DNA of 64,000 nucleotides from Ascidiaceihabitans sp034111945 (GCA_047626725.1 JBLHSG010000001.1:124001-188000), one strand, 5' to 3'. Counted from the first letter of the stretch, positions 7,989 to 16,903 are shown. Translations and numbers: made by a program. The notes: generated by a model not told the origin, from the sequence alone.

Positions 7989-8002
7989 TGATAGCGCTAA
8001 CA
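7989..8002. promoter_or_regulatory. LacI-type palindrome upstream of pyk
   Basis: TGATAGCGCTAACA, 14 bp, is palindromic except for one position pair and has the central CG typical of LacI-family operators. It ends 20 bp before the pyk start codon, so it would overlap the transcription start or ribosome site. LacI-type regulators such as CceR/PckR control central carbon genes in alphaproteobacteria; the link to them is inference. Confidence 0.45.
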
Positions 8003-8022
8003 CATTCTGGGATGGACCGACT

Positions 8023-9468
8023 ATGAGACGACTGCGCAATGTAAAGATCGTGGCAACGCTGGGTCCGGCCTCTGACAGCTATGAAATGATCCGGTCCCTA
8101 CACGAGGCTGGCGCGGATGTGTTTCGCTTGAATATGTCGCACGGGTCTCATGATGAAATCGCGCAAAAACATGCGATTATTCGCAAAGTAGAGGCTGATT
8201 TGAACAGCACTATCGGGATTTTGGCTGACCTTCAGGGGCCGAAATTGCGCGTTGGTGTGTTTGCGGGCGACAGTGAGATGCTGGATATCGGCGCGAAATT
8301 CCGCCTTGATCTGGACGAAACCGAAGGCACATCTGCCCGCGTTTGCCTGCCCCATCCCGAGATTTTTCAAGCGCTCGAAGTGGGTGCATCGTTGTTGGTG
8401 AATGACGGCAAAATCAGATTGCAGGTGGACGCCTGTGGCCCCGATTTTGCCGATTGTACCGTGATGATCGGCGGCGTTATTTCCAACCGCAAAGGCGTGA
8501 ATGTTCCCGACGTCGAACTGCCTTTGGCTGCCTTGTCTGCCAAGGATCGCGCCGATCTGGAATTCGTTTGCACCCTTGGTGTGGATTGGCTGGCGTTGTC
8601 GTTTGTGCAGCGTGTCGCCGACGTCGAAGAGGCCCGCGTTTTGGTGCAGGGGCGCGCCGCGATCCTGAGCAAAATTGAAAAACCCAATGCGGTGGATCGG
8701 TTTGACGAAATTCTCGCAGTCAGCGACGGCATCATGGTCGCGCGCGGCGATCTGGGTGTTGAACTGCCGGTGCAAAACGTGCCGCCCATTCAAAAACGTC
8801 TCGTACGCAAATGCCGTGCTGCCGCCAAACCTGTGATCGTGGCCACGCAAATGCTGGAATCCATGATCGAAAGCCCGATGCCAACGCGCGCCGAAGTTTC
8901 TGATGTTGCTACGGCGATTTACGAGGGTGCGGACGCCGTGATGCTAAGCGCGGAAAGTGCGGCTGGCAGTTATCCAATCGAAGCTGTGCAAACGATGGAT
9001 AACGTCGCCCAAGAGGTCGAGGCCGATCCGACGTACACCCAGATCATCGAGGCCAGCCGAACTGCAAGCCGCGCGTCTGTGGCGGATGGTATCGTGGCCG
9101 CCGCGCGTGAAATCGCGGAAACGACGGACATCAAAGCCATCTGTTGTTTTACGCAAAGCGGGACAACTGCATTGCTAACCGCGCGCGAACGTCCACGCGT
9201 GCCGATCATCGCGATGACGCCGCTGGTTGGGACCGCTCGCAGGCTGGCGCTGTCGTGGGGTACAAACTGTGTGATCACTGACAATCTGGACCGGTTCAAA
9301 GGCGCGGTTGTCGCCGCAGCCAAGGCCGCCCGCAGCGAAGGGTTTGCCGACAAGGACGACCAGATCGTTGTAACCGCCGGCGTTCCGTTCAATGTTCCGG
9401 GCAGCACAAACATCCTGCGCGTGGCCCCGTGCGACGAACGTTTGATTTTCAACACCGATCCAGAGTAG
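8023..9468 (+). CDS. pyk: pyruvate kinase
   Basis: Glycolytic enzyme converting phosphoenolpyruvate and ADP to pyruvate and ATP in the cytoplasm; 481 residues, full length. Conserved elements are IVATLGPAS at the start, RLNMSHG near 35, DLQGPKLR near 70, the MARGDLGVEL motif with ILSKIEKP near 215-245, and ATQMLESM near 275. The C-terminal domain (about 345-475) includes TQSGTTALL. The ATG at 8023 fits. The palindrome just upstream suggests carbon-source control. A small membrane-protein gene follows 69 bp later. Confidence 0.97.
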   Translation: MRRLRNVKIVATLGPASDSYEMIRSLHEAGADVFRLNMSHGSHDEIAQKHAIIRKVEADLNSTIGILADLQGPKLRVGVFAGDSEMLDIGAKFRLDLDETEGTSARVCLPHPEIFQALEVGASLLVNDGKIRLQVDACGPDFADCTVMIGGVISNRKGVNVPDVELPLAALSAKDRADLEFVCTLGVDWLALSFVQRVADVEEARVLVQGRAAILSKIEKPNAVDRFDEILAVSDGIMVARGDLGVELPVQNVPPIQKRLVRKCRAAAKPVIVATQMLESMIESPMPTRAEVSDVATAIYEGADAVMLSAESAAGSYPIEAVQTMDNVAQEVEADPTYTQIIEASRTASRASVADGIVAAAREIAETTDIKAICCFTQSGTTALLTARERPRVPIIAMTPLVGTARRLALSWGTNCVITDNLDRFKGAVVAAAKAARSEGFADKDDQIVVTAGVPFNVPGSTNILRVAPCDERLIFNTDPE

Positions 9469-9485
9469 CGTTTGTTGGGACGCTC

Positions 9486-9515
9486 GTTTCCTGATTAAAT
9501 TGGTTTTCAGGAAAC
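9486..9515 (+). other. hairpin between pyk and the 73-codon gene
   Basis: GTTTCCTGA (9486-9494) and TCAGGAAAC (9507-9515) form a perfect 9-bp stem with a 12-base loop. No T-run follows, so it is more likely an mRNA stabiliser or partial attenuator than a clean terminator. Confidence 0.45.
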
Positions 9516-9537
9516 GCGCGCCACCAGGAGTAGCGTT

Positions 9538-9759
9538 ATGAGCCCAGATATTGCCATGGTTGTTGGCCTTGTTATCGCGGGGTTTTCGATTCCGTCCGCG
9601 ATGTCTGCATTGTCAGACAGTCGTGCGCCGCGTGCGTCTGCCGTGACGATATTGATCGCGGGTGGTTTGATTATTTACGCCATTCGCACTCGTCCCGGCG
9701 GCTACAGCCTCGAAGACCTGCCAGAGGCGTTTGTCCGCGTCGTGGCGCAATTCATCTAG
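9538..9759 (+). CDS. small conserved membrane protein
   Basis: Protein of 73 residues with two predicted membrane segments (about residues 5-24 and 36-49) separated by a short charged loop (SDSRAPRAS). A CAGGAG ribosome site lies just before the ATG. It is co-directional with pyk and could be cotranscribed through the intervening hairpin. No domain of known function is recognised. Small proteins of this type are common downstream of pyk in relatives, but this is recollection, not shown here. Confidence 0.65.
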   Translation: MSPDIAMVVGLVIAGFSIPSAMSALSDSRAPRASAVTILIAGGLIIYAIRTRPGGYSLEDLPEAFVRVVAQFI

Positions 9760-10017
9760 ACCAAGATCCGAACGTATACAGGGCATTTTTGCGGTTTGAA
9801 TGGCATCGGGATTTGGGTTTTTCTACGCGTCGTTCCGGGTCGCTCAACTGGATAGATATTGACCCTGTGGACATCGGGTATCCCAAACGGCTGCCAAGGC
9901 GACGTTTTCGCTTGATCCACGGACCGATCCCCCCTAAAGACCAGTTTCGTTCCGCGCGTCCGGCCGACATGGCATGCCGAGTCGCGCATTTACCGAACTC
10001 AAGATTAGGAGACGGAA
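9760..10017 (+). promoter_or_regulatory. promoter and leader region of rpmI-rplT
   Basis: 258 bp without a gene ahead of rpmI. infC is absent upstream, so rpmI-rplT must start its own transcript here. A small hairpin GGGTC...GACCC occurs at about 9836-9866 and a GGAGA ribosome site precedes rpmI. An L20-binding leader is plausible from other bacteria but no specific structure is recognised. Confidence 0.35.
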
Positions 10018-10218
10018 ATGCCTAAGATGAAGACGAAGTCGAGCGCGAAGAAGCGCTTTAAGATCTCTGCGACCGGAAAGGTTATCGGAGGCCAGGCTGG
10101 CAAACAGCACGGTATGATCAAACGCTCGAATAAATTCCTGCGCAACGCACGGGGCACGACAGCATTGTCTGCACCAGATGCAAAAATCATCAAGGGCTTT
10201 ATGCCCTACGACCGTTAA
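10018..10218 (+). CDS. rpmI: 50S ribosomal protein L35
   Basis: Basic ribosomal protein of 66 residues, normal L35 length. It begins with the typical PKMKTKSSAKKRF segment and ends with KIIKGFMPYDR. It belongs to the large subunit. rplT follows after 17 bp, giving the standard rpmI-rplT pair, though infC is not next to it in this window. Confidence 0.98.
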   Translation: MPKMKTKSSAKKRFKISATGKVIGGQAGKQHGMIKRSNKFLRNARGTTALSAPDAKIIKGFMPYDR

Positions 10219-10235
10219 GCCAGAAGGAATAAGAT

Positions 10236-10601
10236 ATGTCCCGAGTTAAAGGTGGCACAGTCACTCACGCCCGTCACAAGAAGGTCATTAAAGCCGCTAA
10301 AGGTTATTATGGTCGTCGCAAAAATACTTTTAAAGTCGCCCGTCAGGCGGTTGATAAAGCCAACCAATACGCAACCCGTGACCGTCACAACCGCAAGCGT
10401 AACTTCCGCGCATTGTGGATCCAACGGATCAACGCGGCAGTTCGCTCACACGACGAAGCACTGACGTATTCACGTTTCATCAATGGTCTGAACATGGCCG
10501 GTATCGAAGTCGACCGTAAGGTTTTGGCTGATCTGGCCGTACACGAACCAGAAGCATTTGGTGCGATTGTTGCACAGGCACAAAAAGCGCTCGCAGCTTA
10601 A
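10236..10601 (+). CDS. rplT: 50S ribosomal protein L20
   Basis: Ribosomal protein of 121 residues needed for early 50S assembly; in several bacteria it also represses its own operon. Typical features are the basic N-terminal helix (SRVKGGTVTHARHKK), KGYYGRRKNTFKVARQAV near 27-44 and the GIEVDRKVLADLA region near 92. AGAAGGAA lies before the ATG. It is followed by an intrinsic terminator. Confidence 0.98.
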   Translation: MSRVKGGTVTHARHKKVIKAAKGYYGRRKNTFKVARQAVDKANQYATRDRHNRKRNFRALWIQRINAAVRSHDEALTYSRFINGLNMAGIEVDRKVLADLAVHEPEAFGAIVAQAQKALAA

Positions 10602-10635
10602 GCAGCGGCCTAACGGCCCACAGCTTTGCGAGACT

Positions 10636-10667
10636 AAAAAAGCCCTGCCATTTTGGTGGGGCTTTTT
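10636..10667 (+). terminator. rho-independent terminator of rpmI-rplT
   Basis: AAAAAGCCC-TGCCA paired with TGG(T)GGGGCTTTTT around an ATTTT-type loop, ending in TTTTT. It lies 35 bp after the rplT stop. Confidence 0.88.
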
Positions 10668-10838
10668 GCATTTTGGCTGGGTTTTGGAATGGATCATGAC
10701 GCAGGTGCAGGCTGTACCGCATCCGCCCAAAGCCCGCCCTGAATAGCCCGCAAAGGTAAACTTTCTTAAAACTTTCCCCATGCAGTACACCGCTTTGGTG
10801 ACCTATTTGGAAATTGGAAACAAAAGAAAGACGAATAA

Positions 10839-11522
10839 ATGAACAAACAAGTCGCAGAATTCATTGGCACATTCACACTGGTCCTGTTGGGCTGTGGGTC
10901 TGCTGTATTGGCGGGCACAGACATCGGATTGATGGGCATCAGCTTTGCCTTTGGGTTGGCATTGATTGGCATGGCGTACGGGATCGGTCCGGTTTCGGGC
11001 TGTCACATCAATCCGGCGGTTTCGTTGGGCATGGTCGCGGCAGGGCGCATGACATTGCCCGAAGCCGTCAAATACATCATCGCACAGGTTGCAGGCGCAA
11101 TTGTCGCCGCTGCGGTTTTGTGGGCCATCGCGTCGGGCAAGGCGGGCTATAGCCTTGTGGAAAACGGCTTGGGCCAAAACGGTTGGGGCGCGGGTTACCT
11201 TGGTGAATATTCGCTGATGGCCGCGCTGGTCTTTGAAGTTGTTGCGACATTCTTGTTTATGGTTGTGATTTTGGGCGCGACAGGACGTGGCGCACCAGCA
11301 GCGATGGCAGGGCTTGCGATTGGTCTGGCGTTGGTTGTGATCCACCTTGTGGGCATCAACGTCACTGGCGTTTCGGTGAACCCTGCACGTTCGATCGGGC
11401 CCGCCTTGTTTGTCGGCACCGGCGCATTGAGCCAGCTTTGGTTGTTCATCGTTGCCCCGATTGTTGGGGCTGTGGCCGCGGGCTTGGTGTTTAAAACAGG
11501 AACGCTTGACGCGCCTGAATAA
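10839..11522 (+). CDS. aqpZ: aquaporin Z
   Basis: Water channel of the MIP family, 227 residues, six membrane helices and two re-entrant loops. The two NPA boxes are at residues 58-60 (HINPAVSLG) and 181-183 (SVNPARSIGPA), and Arg184 is the selectivity-filter arginine. The small, His-containing filter region (GLALVVIHLVGI near 162-173) fits a water-selective AqpZ rather than a glycerol facilitator. It stands alone between the rplT terminator and its own terminator, so it is monocistronic. Confidence 0.93.
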   Translation: MNKQVAEFIGTFTLVLLGCGSAVLAGTDIGLMGISFAFGLALIGMAYGIGPVSGCHINPAVSLGMVAAGRMTLPEAVKYIIAQVAGAIVAAAVLWAIASGKAGYSLVENGLGQNGWGAGYLGEYSLMAALVFEVVATFLFMVVILGATGRGAPAAMAGLAIGLALVVIHLVGINVTGVSVNPARSIGPALFVGTGALSQLWLFIVAPIVGAVAAGLVFKTGTLDAPE

Positions 11523-11545
11523 TCCGTTCGGATTTGAAAAACCTG

Positions 11546-11580
11546 ATGCAGCGGCGTGTTTTTACACCCGCTGCATTTTT
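11546..11580 (+). terminator. rho-independent terminator after aqpZ
   Basis: ATGCAGCGG (11546-11554) pairs exactly with CCGCTGCAT (11568-11576), followed by TTTT. It lies 24 bp past the aqpZ stop and 90 bp before pheS. No Phe-rich leader peptide is seen, so a pheS attenuator is not favoured. Confidence 0.85.
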
Positions 11581-11668
11581 GTTTGTGCTGGTGCAGATCA
11601 ATTCCCCTCGGCCTTGCAATCAAAGGGGTAGGGCGATAGCACAACAGAAATATTTTCTGGGGGCCGTC

Positions 11669-12742
11669 ATGGACGATCTGAAAGCCAAATATCTGGACCA
11701 AATCGCAAATGCTGCTGACGAGGCGGTGTTAGAAGACATTCGTCTGGCCGCTGTCGGCAAAAAGGGCGAAGTCGCTCTGAAAATGCGCGAGCTGGGCAAG
11801 ATGACCCCGGAAGAACGCCAAGCCGCTGGTCCTGCGCTCAATGCGCTCAAGGACGAGATCAACAGCGCGTTGATTGCCAAAAAATCAGGGCTTGCCGATG
11901 CCGCGCTAGACGCCCGTTTGCGCACCGAATGGTTGGACGTGACATTGCCCGCGCGCGACGCCCGCGTTGGCACCCTGCACCCGATTTCACAGGTACAAGA
12001 AGAGGTCACCGCGATCTTTGCCGAGATGGGATTTGCCGTCGCCGAAGGGCCGCGCATCGACACCGATTGGTACAACTTTGACGCGCTGAACATCCCCGGC
12101 CACCACCCTGCACGGGCTGAAATGGACACGTTTTACATGCACCGTGCTGAGGGCGACGACCGCCCGCCACACGTCTTGCGCACGCACACGTCCCCCGTGC
12201 AAATCCGTTCGATGGAAAAGACCGGCGCGCCGACACGGATCATTTGCCCCGGTGGTGTGTACCGTGCCGATTACGATCACACGCACACGCCGATGTTCCA
12301 TCAGGTCGAAGGGCTTGCGATCGACAAAGACATCTCGATGGCGAACCTGAAATGGGTGCTTGAGGAATTCGTGAAAGCGTATTTCGAAGTCGATAATGTC
12401 GATATACGCTTCCGCGCCTCGCATTTTCCGTTCACCGAACCATCAGCCGAAGTCGACATTCGCTGTTCTTGGGAGGGTGGCACGCTGAAGGTTGGCGAGG
12501 GCGACGATTGGCTGGAGATTTTGGGGTCCGGCATGGTGCACCCCAAGGTGCTGCAAGCGGGTGGGATCGATCCGAACGAATGGCAGGGCTTTGCCTTTGG
12601 CATGGGGATCGACCGGATCGCGATGCTGAAATACGGCATTCCTGATCTGCGCGCGTTCTTTGATTCAGACCTGCGTTGGTTGCGTCACTACGGGTTTAGT
12701 GCGCTGGATATGCCAAACTTGCATGGTGGGTTGTCGCGCTAG
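11669..12742 (+). CDS. pheS: phenylalanyl-tRNA synthetase alpha subunit
   Basis: Catalytic subunit of the alpha2-beta2 enzyme that charges tRNA-Phe; 357 residues, normal length. It has the N-terminal coiled coil (about 1-85), motif 2 region RTHTSPVQIRSM near 180-191, FHQVEGLAID near 212 and the C-terminal motif 3 (GFAFGMGIDRIAMLKYG, about 312-328). The ATG at 11669 gives the family start MDDLKAKYLDQIA; the longer frame would run into the aqpZ terminator. The stop codon directly abuts the ATG of the next gene. Confidence 0.97.
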   Translation: MDDLKAKYLDQIANAADEAVLEDIRLAAVGKKGEVALKMRELGKMTPEERQAAGPALNALKDEINSALIAKKSGLADAALDARLRTEWLDVTLPARDARVGTLHPISQVQEEVTAIFAEMGFAVAEGPRIDTDWYNFDALNIPGHHPARAEMDTFYMHRAEGDDRPPHVLRTHTSPVQIRSMEKTGAPTRIICPGGVYRADYDHTHTPMFHQVEGLAIDKDISMANLKWVLEEFVKAYFEVDNVDIRFRASHFPFTEPSAEVDIRCSWEGGTLKVGEGDDWLEILGSGMVHPKVLQAGGIDPNEWQGFAFGMGIDRIAMLKYGIPDLRAFFDSDLRWLRHYGFSALDMPNLHGGLSR

Positions 12743-13054
12743 ATGCATGTGCTGGGTGTTTATATCGCCTGGTATCTGAATTGGTGTAAATCTACGGCTG
12801 CAAAGATTTCTATCGTGGGCGGCGTTACAATTCCCATCGCGGCCTTTGTCGTGATGTTGGCGTTAAACGTGTTGTTCAATTCCATATGGGTGTTCTTGTT
12901 TACCCAACTGTTGACTGTGCCGGTCGTAATCTTCGCGGCTTTTGTGTGCTGGCGGCATGCCAATCAGGTAAACGAAAAGCGGCAGGATTTTAAGAAAATC
13001 CAGAATTTTCAGCGACAAATACAGGGTAAGCGCCCGCATTGGTGGTTCTGGTAA
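12743..13054 (+). CDS. small membrane protein between pheS and pheT
   Basis: Protein of 103 residues whose ATG begins on the base after the pheS stop, so it is likely translationally coupled. Two hydrophobic segments (about 23-42 and 46-68) suggest two membrane helices, followed by a basic, Gln-rich cytoplasmic tail (QDFKKIQNFQRQIQGKRP) ending in WWFW. No known family is recognised. A role in tRNA charging is not implied; it may be a passenger in the operon. Confidence 0.65.
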   Translation: MHVLGVYIAWYLNWCKSTAAKISIVGGVTIPIAAFVVMLALNVLFNSIWVFLFTQLLTVPVVIFAAFVCWRHANQVNEKRQDFKKIQNFQRQIQGKRPHWWFW

Positions 13055-13120
13055 GGTGCATCTCGATGCACCACGCGTTTGTGACGTGACATTCGCAACC
13101 CAATCCGTAGCGTGGGCAAC

Positions 13121-13933
13121 ATGAAAATTATCGCCCTCCTGATCGCCACTTTCTTTGCTATTCCTGCCCATGCCATGGGTCCGTGGAAAGATGCCTGCCA
13201 GCTTGATGTTCCGTGCGAACTGCCCTCGGGGCGCAGCTATCACATCAAAGCACCCGATGATTGGGACGGCGAAACGCCATTGCCTGTTCTGATGCACTTT
13301 CACGGGTGGATGCGCACCGGCGCGCTGCCTGTCAAACACCAGCGGATCAGTGGGGCAACGCGCAAACGTGGCGTGTTGTCGGTCGCCCCGAACGGCAATC
13401 GCAAAACGTGGGATTTCTGGGATGACGACACAGATGACGTGCCGTTCGCCGCGCAAGTGCTAGAGGACGTCGCCAAAAATTACCCCATCGATCGCGCGCG
13501 CATTTACGTCTCAGGCTACTCCTACGGATCGGCGATGGCCTGGCGTTATGTGTGCGAAAACGGCAACGACGTGGTGGCATTGATCGCGGTATCCGGCGCG
13601 CTCAACCAAACTGAATCCTGCCCCCAAGCCCCGCGTGAAATTCGCCATGTTCACGGCACCAACGACACGGTCATGGATTTCCCGTTCGGGCGTGGCGGCG
13701 ACACGACCTATCCCGTTTTACTGTGGCGTGAAAAATTCAACTGCGGACAGGGGCGTGATGACGGCTCATGGAGCGCGGTTGATTTTCTGACCTTCCAGCG
13801 CACGATCTGGGGCAATTGCGATGACGATCACACAGTCAAGCTCGATATCCATCCCGGGGGTCATTTCATCCCACATGGCTGGATCGGACGGCAGTTGGAT
13901 GAACTTTTGGGGCTGCCAAACAGCTACCCGTAA
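13121..13933 (+). CDS. secreted alpha/beta-hydrolase, polyhydroxybutyrate depolymerase-like esterase
   Basis: Protein of 270 residues with a signal peptide (residues 1-18, ending AHA). The alpha/beta-hydrolase fold is indicated by LMHFHGW near 58 (oxyanion region), the nucleophile elbow GYSYG at 132-136 (Ser134), GTNDTVMDFP with the acid residue and HPGGHFIPHGW with the His near the end. This matches the LpqC/PHB depolymerase esterase family. It is placed between pheS and pheT. A GTG nine bases upstream is in frame, but the ATG at 13121 gives a better signal peptide. The substrate is unknown. Confidence 0.78.
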   Translation: MKIIALLIATFFAIPAHAMGPWKDACQLDVPCELPSGRSYHIKAPDDWDGETPLPVLMHFHGWMRTGALPVKHQRISGATRKRGVLSVAPNGNRKTWDFWDDDTDDVPFAAQVLEDVAKNYPIDRARIYVSGYSYGSAMAWRYVCENGNDVVALIAVSGALNQTESCPQAPREIRHVHGTNDTVMDFPFGRGGDTTYPVLLWREKFNCGQGRDDGSWSAVDFLTFQRTIWGNCDDDHTVKLDIHPGGHFIPHGWIGRQLDELLGLPNSYP

Positions 13934-14029
13934 GGGACGCGTTTCGCGTACCACCCCTTGCGCGTACACGCATTCTTTGCCATTGCCGTAGGCAATCAAA
14001 CGCATGTGACGTCCCAAAGGGGAAGACCG

Positions 14030-16426
14030 ATGAAATTCACGCTGTCCTGGCTCAAATCTCACCTCGAAACCGAGGCGTCTTTGGACGACATTCTGTACGC
14101 TCTGACCGATCTGGGTCTCGAGGTCGAAGAGGTCGAAGATCGCGCTGCCAAGCTGGCAGATTTTACCATCGGCTATGTCGAATCCGCGGAAAAACATCCT
14201 GACGCGGACCGCCTGCAAGTGTGCCAAGTCAACACAGACGAAGGCATGAAGCAGATCATTTGCGGTGCCCCAAATGCGCGCCAAGGCATCACCGTTGTTG
14301 TGGCCAAACCGGGCGTCTACGTGCCGGGCATCGACACGACCATCGGCGTCGGTAAAATCCGCGGCATCGAAAGTTTCGGCATGATGGCCTCAGAGCGCGA
14401 GATGGAGCTGTCCGAAGAACATGACGGCATCATCGAATTGCCTTCGGGCGAAGTTGGTCAGCGTTTTGTTGACTGGTTGGCGCAGCATGACCCGGCCAAA
14501 GTTGACCCCGTCATCGACATTGCAATCACGCCAAACCGTCCCGACGCACTGGGCGTTCAAGGCATCGCCCGCGACCTCGCCGCCCGTGGTTTGGGCACAC
14601 TAAAATCGCGCGACGTCGATGTGGTCGAAGCGACGTTCAAGACGGACATCGCAGTGACAATCGACGAAGACACGCTTGACGGGTGCCCTGTGTTTTTTGG
14701 CCGTGTCATCCGCGGCGTCACCAACGGGGCAAGCCCGGTTTGGTTGCAAGACGCGCTGCGTGCAATCGGCCTGCGCCCGATCAGTTTCTTGGTCGATGTG
14801 ACCAACTTTTTCACCTACGATCGCAACCGTCCTTTGCACGTCTTTGACGCTGACAAAGTAGCGGGCAACTTGCGTGTTCACCGCGCAACTGGCGGCGAAG
14901 AAATCGTCGCGCTGGACGATAAAACCTACACCCTTCTGGCAGGCCAGATGGTCATTTCCGATGACACCGGTGCGCAAAGCATCGCAGGCATCATGGGTGG
15001 TTTGGACACGGGCTGTACCGCTGACACGGTCAATGTGCTGGTCGAAAGCGCGTATTGGGATCCGGTGCAAATCGCTTACGCTGGTCGCGCGTTGAAAATC
15101 AATTCGGACGCGCGCTACCGCTTTGAACGTGGCGTTGACCCTGCATTCACGCCCGTCGGGTTGGAACATGCGGTGCGGATGATCGTCGATAACGCCGGTG
15201 GTGAAGCCTCGCAATTGATCCAGGCAGGCAAAGTTCCTGACACGTCGCGGGCCTATAAATTGGATGCAGCGCGCGTGCAGTCGTTGGTTGGAATGGACAT
15301 TCCTGAATCAACGCAGCGCCAGACGTTGACGGCCCTTGGCTTTCGCCTAGAGGGTGGCATGGCGCATGTGCCCAGCTGGCGTCCAGACGTTCAAGGTGAC
15401 GCGGATCTGGTCGAAGAAGTCGCGCGGATTGCATCCCTGACCAAACTTCAGGGCCGTCCTTTGCCGCGCCTGACAGACGGCGTGCCGAAACCTGTAATGA
15501 CACCAACACAGCGCCGGATTGTGGCCGCGCGCCGCACGACTGCCGCGCTAGGTTACAACGAATGTGTGACCTACAGTTTCATCGATCAGCCAAGTGCTGC
15601 GTTGTTTGGTGGTGGTGACGACACGACCATGCTGGAAAACCCGATCAGCACCGACATGAGCCACATGCGCCCCGCGTTGTTGCCCGGCCTTTTGCAGGCC
15701 GCCGCGCGCAATCAGGCACGTGGATTTGCCAACATGGCCCTGTTCGAAGTTGGGACAGCATTCAGCGGTGGTGAGCCGGGACAAGAGCACATGTTGCTTA
15801 GTGGTTTGCTGGTTGGTCGCACGGGTCCAAAGGACGTGCATGGTACCTCGCGCAGCGTTGATGTGTTCGACGTAAAAGCCGACGCCGAGGCGGTTTTGGC
15901 CGCAATGGGCGCGCCTGCCAAAGTGCAGATTATGCGTGGCGCAAACGGCGAATGGCACCCTGGTCGGCACGGCAAAATTTGCCTTGGTCCAAAAAAGGTC
16001 CTTGGCATATTTGGCGAAGTGCATCCGCGCGTGCTTGAGGCGATGGACGTCAAAGGGCCCGCGATGGCGTTTACCCTATGGCCTGACGAAATTCCGATGC
16101 CGCGCAGCGCTGGTGCGAACCGTGGCAAGCTTGAGACGAGCGATTTGCAGGCGGTCGAACGTGACTTTGCCTTTGTGGTCGATACCGACGTTGATGCGCT
16201 GACGCTGGTCAATGCCGCAGCGGGCGCGGATAAATCGCTGATCGCAGGTGTGCGCGTCTTTGATGAATTCACCGGCGGATCGCTTGACGATGGTAAAAAA
16301 TCGCTTGCGATCACAGTGCGTTTGCAGCCTGTCGAGGCAACATTAAAAGATGCAGATATCGAAGCTGTCAGCGCCAAGGTTGTAGAAAAAGTAGCCAAGG
16401 CAACGGGCGGCGTTTTGCGCGGTTAA
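14030..16426 (+). CDS. pheT: phenylalanyl-tRNA synthetase beta subunit
   Basis: Beta subunit of Phe-tRNA synthetase, 798 residues, full length. It has an N-terminal EMAP/OB-like tRNA-binding domain (about 40-150, with ESAEKHPDADRL), the B3/B4 editing domain in the middle, the B5 domain, and the C-terminal anticodon-binding FDX-ACB domain (about 705-797, ERDFAFVVD). The start MKFTLSWLKSHL at 14030 follows AAAGGGG; an upstream in-frame GTG/ATG is not family-like. It is separated from pheS by two genes, unusual for this pair. Confidence 0.97.
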   Translation: MKFTLSWLKSHLETEASLDDILYALTDLGLEVEEVEDRAAKLADFTIGYVESAEKHPDADRLQVCQVNTDEGMKQIICGAPNARQGITVVVAKPGVYVPGIDTTIGVGKIRGIESFGMMASEREMELSEEHDGIIELPSGEVGQRFVDWLAQHDPAKVDPVIDIAITPNRPDALGVQGIARDLAARGLGTLKSRDVDVVEATFKTDIAVTIDEDTLDGCPVFFGRVIRGVTNGASPVWLQDALRAIGLRPISFLVDVTNFFTYDRNRPLHVFDADKVAGNLRVHRATGGEEIVALDDKTYTLLAGQMVISDDTGAQSIAGIMGGLDTGCTADTVNVLVESAYWDPVQIAYAGRALKINSDARYRFERGVDPAFTPVGLEHAVRMIVDNAGGEASQLIQAGKVPDTSRAYKLDAARVQSLVGMDIPESTQRQTLTALGFRLEGGMAHVPSWRPDVQGDADLVEEVARIASLTKLQGRPLPRLTDGVPKPVMTPTQRRIVAARRTTAALGYNECVTYSFIDQPSAALFGGGDDTTMLENPISTDMSHMRPALLPGLLQAAARNQARGFANMALFEVGTAFSGGEPGQEHMLLSGLLVGRTGPKDVHGTSRSVDVFDVKADAEAVLAAMGAPAKVQIMRGANGEWHPGRHGKICLGPKKVLGIFGEVHPRVLEAMDVKGPAMAFTLWPDEIPMPRSAGANRGKLETSDLQAVERDFAFVVDTDVDALTLVNAAAGADKSLIAGVRVFDEFTGGSLDDGKKSLAITVRLQPVEATLKDADIEAVSAKVVEKVAKATGGVLRG

Positions 16427-16438
16427 AAGGAAAAACAA

Positions 16439-16885
16439 ATGTTGAACGTATATTTATCCGGCGAAATTCACACGGATTGGCGCGCGCAAATCATCGATGG
16501 ATCAAAGGATCTGGACGTGACATTTAGCGGCCCGGTCACCGACCACGCGGCCAGCGATGATTGCGGTGTCAGCATCCTTGGGGCAGAGCCGAACAAGTTT
16601 TGGCATGACAACAAAGGTGCAAAGTTAAACGCGATCCGCACCCGCAAAGGCATCGAAGACGCGGACGTGGTCGTCGTACGTTTTGGCGAAAAATATAAAC
16701 AGTGGAACGCTGCATTTGATGCGGGTTACGCGGCCGCTTTGGGCAAGTCGTTGATCGTGCTGCACGGCGCGGATCACCAACATGCCTTAAAAGAAGTCGA
16801 CGCGGCAGCCTTGGCTGTGGCCGAAGAACCAGCGCAAGTCGTTGAAATGCTGCGCTATGTTTTGAACGGAACGCTCCCCTCGTAA
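16439..16885 (+). CDS. YtoQ family protein
   Basis: Protein of 148 residues of the YtoQ family, a conserved small cytoplasmic family of unknown biochemistry with a nucleoside-2-deoxyribosyltransferase-like look. Visible features are VYLSGEIHTDWR at the start, GAEPNKFWHDNKGAKLNAIRT near 50-71 and EDADVVVVRFGEKYKQWNAAFDAGYA near 75-100. It follows pheT by 12 bp, with AAAAGGAAAA upstream, and probably shares its transcript, which ends in a hairpin overlapping the stop codon. Confidence 0.85.
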   Translation: MLNVYLSGEIHTDWRAQIIDGSKDLDVTFSGPVTDHAASDDCGVSILGAEPNKFWHDNKGAKLNAIRTRKGIEDADVVVVRFGEKYKQWNAAFDAGYAAALGKSLIVLHGADHQHALKEVDAAALAVAEEPAQVVEMLRYVLNGTLPS

Positions 16886-16898
16886 GGGAAGCGTTTTT
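16870..16898 (+). terminator. intrinsic terminator overlapping the ytoQ stop codon
   Basis: AACGCTCCCC (16870-16879) pairs with GGGAAGCGTT (16886-16895) with one mismatch, followed by TTT. The ytoQ TAA lies in the loop. Confidence 0.75.
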
Positions 16899-16903
16899 GG
16901 GCC

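Noticed and set aside
8098..8850. Antisense open frame of 250 codons within pyk
   Set aside because: Composition is unlike a real protein and it lies entirely inside pyk, whose motifs are all intact.
11523..11668. pheS leader attenuator
   Set aside because: The hairpin here is adjacent to the aqpZ stop and no Phe-rich leader peptide precedes pheS, so it is called the aqpZ terminator.
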